Of a DNA stretch of 64,000 nucleotides, positions 59,165-64,000 are shown piece after piece. Where the stretch lies: positions 1-64,000 of the forward strand of contig CAZFLM010000011.1 of assembly GCA_964519955.1 (NCBI GenBank). Reading direction: 5' to 3'. Made by a program: the position numbers and the translations under genes. A model generated the notes under the pieces. That model had not been told where the DNA came from. It worked only from the letters and a program-made list of their open reading frames with translations, and made no database searches. Each line of letters begins with the position of its first letter. Within the stretch, counting starts at the first letter, position 1. The stretch is from CAZFLM01 sp964519955 (GTDB taxonomy: Bacteria; Armatimonadota; Chthonomonadetes; Chthonomonadales; CAJBBX01).

Positions 59165-62100
59165 CTACTTGCTTACTACGAGTAGTTGGGGGGCAGATAT
59201 CGTCGCCTGCTCAGGATTGTAGTACGGGTATGCCTTGCTGAGCGGCGTCTGCGCCTTGATTGGGAACTTCGCCTTCACTGCGTAGTGCAGCTCCAGCTCC
59301 TCCATCGGCCCCAGCTTCTCGATGTAGACGATGATCTGGCGCTGGGCCAGCGTGTACTTGCTGATCTTCTTCGCCTGAACCGCCGCCTCCAGGTCGTCCG
59401 GCACCACGCTGAAGCCGGGCGGCACGCCGAGGTCGATGAGCGGCATCTCGGCGATGCGGCCCGTCGTGTTGCGCACCTTCACCGTCACGCCGGCCGTATC
59501 GTCCTGGGCCAGGTTCTTCTTGTCGTACGCCACGTCGATCATGATCGGACCGGGGCCCTTGGGGCCTGCGCCCACCACATCCCACGGCATGTAGTAGCGA
59601 GACGCGATCTGGTACAGCATCGATCCCTCGCCCTCATAGGTCAGCTTGATGTCGTTGCGGTCGGCTTTCAGGTTCTCCTTCAGGTCGATCTGGCGCATCA
59701 CGTCGCTGTCCTCGGGAGTGATGTCGATCGTCGTGACCTTGGCGCCGTTCGCGAACACGGTCACCTTGCCCTTGCCGCCGCCCGTGCCGCTGCCGCTGGC
59801 GAACAGCAGCGCCTTCATCGACCAGACCGTGCCCTGCGTCGTCGACCAGGTGCCGAAGCTGTCCTTCGACTGCACCAGGTAGGTGAGCACCTTGTTGGTG
59901 AATCCGCCGTTGCGTCCCCACTTCGCCAGGCCGTAGGCGGCCAGGCCCGTGGTCTCCAGGTCGGCGCTCTCCTTGCGCGCGCCGGTGAAGGTCTGCGTGT
60001 CACCCTCCCACCAGGCGGCCTTGTCGGTCTGCTTGGCCATCTCGACGAGGCGGGCGGCAACCTGGCCCGCGGCCTCTCCGTCGCGCTCCGTCTTGGTGAG
60101 CAGGCTCAGGATCAGCGCGAGCGTGTAGGCATCCTTGGCCTCGCCCTTGTGCTCCTTCACGTACGCCAGGCCCTTCGCCGTCTCCGGCCCCTTGTAGCCG
60201 CTCTCCGCCAGCGCCCAGGTGATGTAGGCCGCGCTGCGCAGGGCGCCAGTCTGCCGGTTGATGATGCCCTCGGCGATGCCCTGGCCATCCTCCGGCCAGG
60301 TGCCGTCGGGCTTCTGGCGGCCGGCCAGCCAGTGCTGAGTGCGGGCGATGAGCGACGGGTCGACGTCGTGCACCTTCGACATGTCGCTGAACTCGAGCAG
60401 TCCGTACGCGGTGAGGATCTGGTGCGCCGGGTCGTTGCCGAACCAGGAGAAACCGCCGGCCTTGCACTCGAACGTGACCAGGCGCTGGTAGCCCACGTTG
60501 ATGTACTGCTCGGCCTTCATCAGCAGCTCGGGGTTGGCCTTCTTCGTGGCCTTCAGGTAGTCGGTCACCAGCACGTTCGGGTAGGTGGTGGAGCTGGTCT
60601 GCTCGAAGCAGCCGTTCGGCATCCGCAGCAGCCCGTCGAGCCCCTCGACGACCTGGCTGAACGATCCCGGATACAGCTTCACCCAGAGCGAGTCGGCGCC
60701 GGCCACCGCGTTGCCCGGGAACGTGACGGTCTTCTCGACGGTCTTCTCCAGCCGATCGTTGATGGCGTCGCGCACTTCCTTGCCGTTCGGCGTCACGTCG
60801 ATCGAGCGGATCAGCGCGTCGGAGAGCTTGGTGCCGCGGGCGGTGACCTTCAGGCTGTGCGCGCCGAGCGTGTTCACGGTGAGCGGGTAGTAGACGACCT
60901 TCACCTCGTTCTTGCCCATGTGCACGGTCTGCTTGGCGGGGCCTTCCAGCTTGAACCAGGGCTGCTCGTCGAGCGTGAGGGCCACGTCCTGGTCGCCGGG
61001 CAGGTAGTTGTAGACGGCCACGGGGATCTCGACGCGGTCGCCCTGCGTCAGCGAGACCGGCAGGTCGATGTCCGCGAAGAAGTCCTGGAACACCTTGAGC
61101 GGCGCGGTGGCGCTGCCGAGTTGGCCGTTCGCACCGTTCGCGAGCATGCTCATCCGCCAGGTCGTGATCGAGTCGGCCATCGGCACCTTGATCTCGGCGC
61201 GGCCCTGGTCGTCCGTGATGAGCGCCGGGTTCCAGTACATCGTCTCCGGGAAGAACTGGCGCACGCGCGGCTCGGGAGCGCCGCCCTCGGCCTTGCTCGC
61301 GCCCGCCGCCCCGCCCATCGGCTTGGCGGCCTTGAACATGACGCGCTCTTCCATCGCCATGCCGCCGGCCATGCGTGGCATCGCGGCGGCCGCATCGAGC
61401 ATCAGCACATCGCCCTCGCCGCCGCCGCCGCGACCGCCGCCGAAGCCGCCCATGCCGCCCGGTGCGCCCAGCCCATTCGCCAGGCCCCTGCGCGAGCGGT
61501 AGTAGCGGCCGCCCAGCACGTCATCGAGCGTGCCCCACTTGCCGTCGGGGCCGGCGCAGCTCAGCGAGAACCAGTTGCTAAAGTCCTTCTGGCCGAACAA
61601 CTCCACCTTGTACGGGTGGCCCCACGGGTCGAGCAGGTCCCTCGCGGTCAGGTAGCCCTTGTCGGCCAGCCGCTGGAGCCCTTCCTCGGCCGTCGGCGCC
61701 GCGCCGGTGTCCTGGCGGAACTTCTGCGCGGCCTGCTGGATCTTGCGCTGGAGCTGATTCATCTGGTCGATGAGCCGGTCGCGCGCCTCCGCCCAGCGCG
61801 AGAGGTACGTGTTCGCGCGGTAGTCGAAGCCGGATGCGGCAGGCGCGGCCGCCAGCACGACGGCGGCGGCTCGCTGGCGCTGCGGCTCCGTGACGCTCGG
61901 CTCGCGCTTCTCGGTGATCAGCCCGGACGGCCGGAGCCCGTGGATCTCGTACTTCGGCTCCATCAGCTCCTTCTCGAGCATGAAGTAGATCTTCTCGAGG
62001 CCGGGCTGCATCTCGGAGAGCGCGAAGACGGACTCGTCGACGATCGCCAGGCCCAGCGCGGCGGCCACCGGCTGGTTCGCCTGGTTGCGCACCGCGAAGC

Positions 62101-63844
62101 GGAGGACGGCGTCGGCGCCGGGGCGGTACTCCTGCTTGTCCGGCGTCATCTTGATGACGAGGTCATCGGCCGGCGACACGACGACCGTCTTCGTGTCGCG
62201 CACGATGTTCTCGTCCGGCAGGATCTTGTACGCGTGGATCTCGAGCGTGCCCACCATGTCGTTGGTGAGGGGCAACGCGATCTCCGTCTTCCCGTCCTTC
62301 ACGGCCTCGGCGCGGGTCAGGATGGTCTGCTTGTTGCGGATCACGTCGACGTAGAACGTGCCGGTCTTGACCGACGAGAGTGCGGTGAGGAAGAGACGGT
62401 CGCCGACCTTCGCCAGCGTCTTGTCGGTGCGCAGCAGCACGCCGTCCTTCGCGCCCGAGCTGGAGAGGGGCTGCGACGCCGTCGCCGAATGCCCATCCTT
62501 GGCGGTGACCGTCGCGCTAACGGTGAGCTGGCCGGCGGCCGGGGTGAACTGGTACGTGGCGATGCCCATGGAGTCCGTCGTCACGTGGACCGGCTCGCTG
62601 CCCTTGTCGGTCGTCACCGCGACGTCGGCGTCCTTCACTGGCGCGCTGTCCGGGGTGCCGCAGGCGATGTAGACGCGGTTCTGGACGCCGGGCACGAGTT
62701 GCTTGCTCTCGGGGACCATGACGACCAGAATGGGGTCCTTCACCACGGGCACCGACTTGCTCTGCATCTGCTGGTGGTCGGCGGTGTCCTTGACGCGCAC
62801 CTGGAACTCGACGACCGCCTTGCCCTGCTCGAAGGGCTGGCCGACGAACGAGTTCGGCAGCGTGTACTCGAACTTGTAGGCGCCGGTCGCGTCCGTCTTG
62901 CCCTGCAGCTCGGCCAGCTTGGTGACGCCGATGTCGACCGTGTTGACGGTGATCGTGACGTCGCCGCCGCAGACCGGCTTGCCGAAGAAGTAGTCGGTCT
63001 GCACGGTGCCCTTCACGTTCTCACCGGGCAGGTAGTAAGGGCGCTCCGTGGTGATGCCGACCTTGAACTTGGGCAGCACGTAGCGCTCGACGCGCACCTT
63101 CTTCTCCGCCAGCCCACTCTCCAGCACCGCGCGGATGGTGAACACGCCCATGTTCACCTCGTCGGCGAGCGCGAAGTCGGTGGAGGCGACGCCGAACTTC
63201 GAGAGCGTGTCCTTCTTCTTGAACACCTTGTTGCCGCGCGCGTCTTCAACCTCGAAGGTGATGGGCTTCTCGGCAACCGCGCGACGATCCGCCGTGTCCA
63301 GCGCCAGCGCGCGAATGTGGACGATCTGGTTCGGCTGGTACACAGGCTTGTCCACGGTCAGCAGGATCTGCTCGGACTGCTCGATCTGGATGCGCTGCGT
63401 TACCGTGTCCTTGCCGAGGTGAGTGTCGACGTTTACGCGCAGGTCGTAGCTGCCGGGCGGCAGCGCCGGCGCCTTGAACTGGGCGTCGAGCGAGCCGACC
63501 TGGTTCGTGCGCCCGGTATGGAGCGGCGTCACGGTAGGGGCTGTCTTCGGAGCCGCCGCGTTGCCGCCCTGCTTGGGCTCCTCCACGGACAGGAGGTCGA
63601 TCTTCACCGATGCGCGGACCGGGGCGCCCGTGCGGTGGTCGGTGACGATCACCCGCAGCGACGCCGGGCCCCCCCGGAGCCACCGGTTCTGCCCGAGCAC
63701 TTCGGTCTCTAGCGGGGAGACGTTGAAAGAAGCCGCCGATGCGGCGGCCTGGCGCGTCTGGGCGGCCTGCTGCGCGGCGGCGAAGAGCCCGCCTGTGGCC
63801 AGGCACAGCAGCACGATCGCCGCCAGCCGTAAGGTCTTGTTCAT
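59165..63844 (-). CDS. Alpha-2-macroglobulin family protein with GspG-like insert
   Basis: 1559 residues. Signal peptide (LAAIVLLCLATGGLFAAAQQ), then macroglobulin-like beta domains from about residue 45 to 620 (ILLTVDKPVYQPNQIVHIRA, VKGTVQTDYFFGKPVCGGDV). Residues about 680-780 contain a coiled stretch and a GspG-like segment (AEEGLQRLADKGY, DPWGHPYKVEL, GPDGKWGTLDD), then a Gly/Met-rich linker. The core motif ADSITTWRMSMLANGANGQL is followed by the thioester-type site GCFEQTSSTTYPNVL (Cys about 1079). The fold traps attacking proteases. ATG 63844 has GGAGGG 7-8 nt upstream. No penicillin-binding partner (pbpC) is adjacent. Confidence 0.92.
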   Translation of the reverse strand: MNKTLRLAAIVLLCLATGGLFAAAQQAAQTRQAAASAASFNVSPLETEVLGQNRWLRGGPASLRVIVTDHRTGAPVRASVKIDLLSVEEPKQGGNAAAPKTAPTVTPLHTGRTNQVGSLDAQFKAPALPPGSYDLRVNVDTHLGKDTVTQRIQIEQSEQILLTVDKPVYQPNQIVHIRALALDTADRRAVAEKPITFEVEDARGNKVFKKKDTLSKFGVASTDFALADEVNMGVFTIRAVLESGLAEKKVRVERYVLPKFKVGITTERPYYLPGENVKGTVQTDYFFGKPVCGGDVTITVNTVDIGVTKLAELQGKTDATGAYKFEYTLPNSFVGQPFEQGKAVVEFQVRVKDTADHQQMQSKSVPVVKDPILVVMVPESKQLVPGVQNRVYIACGTPDSAPVKDADVAVTTDKGSEPVHVTTDSMGIATYQFTPAAGQLTVSATVTAKDGHSATASQPLSSSGAKDGVLLRTDKTLAKVGDRLFLTALSSVKTGTFYVDVIRNKQTILTRAEAVKDGKTEIALPLTNDMVGTLEIHAYKILPDENIVRDTKTVVVSPADDLVIKMTPDKQEYRPGADAVLRFAVRNQANQPVAAALGLAIVDESVFALSEMQPGLEKIYFMLEKELMEPKYEIHGLRPSGLITEKREPSVTEPQRQRAAAVVLAAAPAASGFDYRANTYLSRWAEARDRLIDQMNQLQRKIQQAAQKFRQDTGAAPTAEEGLQRLADKGYLTARDLLDPWGHPYKVELFGQKDFSNWFSLSCAGPDGKWGTLDDVLGGRYYRSRRGLANGLGAPGGMGGFGGGRGGGGEGDVLMLDAAAAMPRMAGGMAMEERVMFKAAKPMGGAAGASKAEGGAPEPRVRQFFPETMYWNPALITDDQGRAEIKVPMADSITTWRMSMLANGANGQLGSATAPLKVFQDFFADIDLPVSLTQGDRVEIPVAVYNYLPGDQDVALTLDEQPWFKLEGPAKQTVHMGKNEVKVVYYPLTVNTLGAHSLKVTARGTKLSDALIRSIDVTPNGKEVRDAINDRLEKTVEKTVTFPGNAVAGADSLWVKLYPGSFSQVVEGLDGLLRMPNGCFEQTSSTTYPNVLVTDYLKATKKANPELLMKAEQYINVGYQRLVTFECKAGGFSWFGNDPAHQILTAYGLLEFSDMSKVHDVDPSLIARTQHWLAGRQKPDGTWPEDGQGIAEGIINRQTGALRSAAYITWALAESGYKGPETAKGLAYVKEHKGEAKDAYTLALILSLLTKTERDGEAAGQVAARLVEMAKQTDKAAWWEGDTQTFTGARKESADLETTGLAAYGLAKWGRNGGFTNKVLTYLVQSKDSFGTWSTTQGTVWSMKALLFASGSGTGGGKGKVTVFANGAKVTTIDITPEDSDVMRQIDLKENLKADRNDIKLTYEGEGSMLYQIASRYYMPWDVVGAGPKGPGPIMIDVAYDKKNLAQDDTAGVTVKVRNTTGRIAEMPLIDLGVPPGFSVVPDDLEAAVQAKKISKYTLAQRQIIVYIEKLGPMEELELHYAVKAKFPIKAQTPLSKAYPYYNPEQATISAPQLLVVSK

Positions 63845-64000
63845 GGTGCATCCCTCCTGCATGACCGGGTATGGCCGAATCCGTATACGCAGTTTGTTGC
63901 ACAGAACGCCCAAAAGGTTCGTATGGCATAGGGAGGAAGTTGCGAATGCCTCGGTGGCACGGGCTGCCGCCTGCCGCAGGCTTGACGGGAGCGCCGCGAT
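63845..64000. other. Upstream region of the macroglobulin gene (156 bp)
   Basis: Presumably holds the macroglobulin promoter. I see no convincing -10/-35 pair and no other coding sequence before the window ends. Confidence 0.4.

Noticed and set aside
59186..63712. Very long plus-strand open frame (1508 aa) opposite the macroglobulin gene
   Set aside because: Antisense frames stay open in very GC-rich genes; the product is Arg/Val/Leu/Asp/His-biased, has no start context or domain, and lies fully under a well-supported gene.
1..64000. CRISPR arrays, prophage or IS elements, tRNA or rRNA genes
   Set aside because: No regularly spaced repeats with unique spacers, no transposase, integrase or phage structural genes, and no cloverleaf-like sequences were seen.

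Overview
The window is very GC-rich, gene-dense and free of rRNA, tRNA, CRISPR arrays and recognisable phage or IS genes. It looks like part of a chromosome of a diderm, environmental, polysaccharide-using bacterium. The best guess, by inference only, is Armatimonadota or a neighbouring phylum. The reasons are the mix of families: many H-X9-DG (DUF1559-like) proteins, secreted DUF4838, sialidase, GH99-like and beta-helix proteins, Tat-exported sugar isomerase plus Gfo/Idh/MocA pairs, URO-D/MtaB methyltransferases, an LptD-like outer-membrane protein and a bacterial alpha-2-macroglobulin. Several start sites are sigma-70-like, with TTGAC-type and TATAAT-type boxes 17-18 bp apart.

Layout, minus strand 1-17.2 kb: a toxin/antitoxin-like nucleotidyltransferase pair is translationally coupled to the 5' part of pyrG (CTP synthase). 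Next come a GNAT acetyltransferase, a BI-1 family protein and a secreted DUF4838 plus sialidase pair. Two runs of multi-TM H-X9-DG proteins follow. The first (7.8-5.5 kb) has two tiny Pro-rich single-TM proteins that are paralogues of each other. The second (16.7-8.8 kb) includes a large secreted glycosidase-like protein, histidine decarboxylase and an ACT-domain protein. A MazF-type toxin/antitoxin pair lies between the two runs, and a PilZ protein ends the block.

Plus strand 17.3-29 kb: a cytidylate-kinase-like protein, purC, a small nuclease-like protein, hpt, a HerA-like ATPase overlapping an LptD-like gene, a Tat-exported sugar epimerase/isomerase, a Gfo/Idh/MocA oxidoreductase with a perfect terminator, an amidohydrolase and a membrane protein. 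A probable structured RNA gene (about 330 nt, minus strand) lies between the small nuclease gene and hpt.

29-50 kb is the accessory part. It has a decayed vapBC locus, a DUF559 nuclease with a leaderless promoter, a DUF1566 protein and a Met/Gly-rich protein sharing a module, tandem URO-D proteins, a frameshifted HEPN-like gene, large secreted glycosidase and beta-helix proteins, three mosaic paralogues of a small anchored protein, a GIY-YIG nuclease bracketed by 35-36 bp REP-like repeats, a sialate O-acetylesterase-like SGNH hydrolase, a frameshifted secreted protein and an orphan antitoxin. Several families of short intergenic repeats occur here.

50-64 kb (mostly minus): an MtaB-like methyltransferase, an unrecognised 542-residue protein, DUF4239, two secreted proteins (six-hairpin-like and WD40), a small secreted protein, a UPF0175 antitoxin-like protein and a 1559-residue alpha-2-macroglobulin carrying a GspG-like insert.

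Together the genes suggest a cell that captures and breaks down complex glycans at its surface, imports and oxidises the sugars, demethylates methylated compounds and invests in envelope proteins. The most novel-looking items are the structured RNA near 20 kb, the REP/GIY-YIG arrangement, the pyrG leader with its coupled toxin-like pair, and the repeated microprotein/H-X9-DG association.
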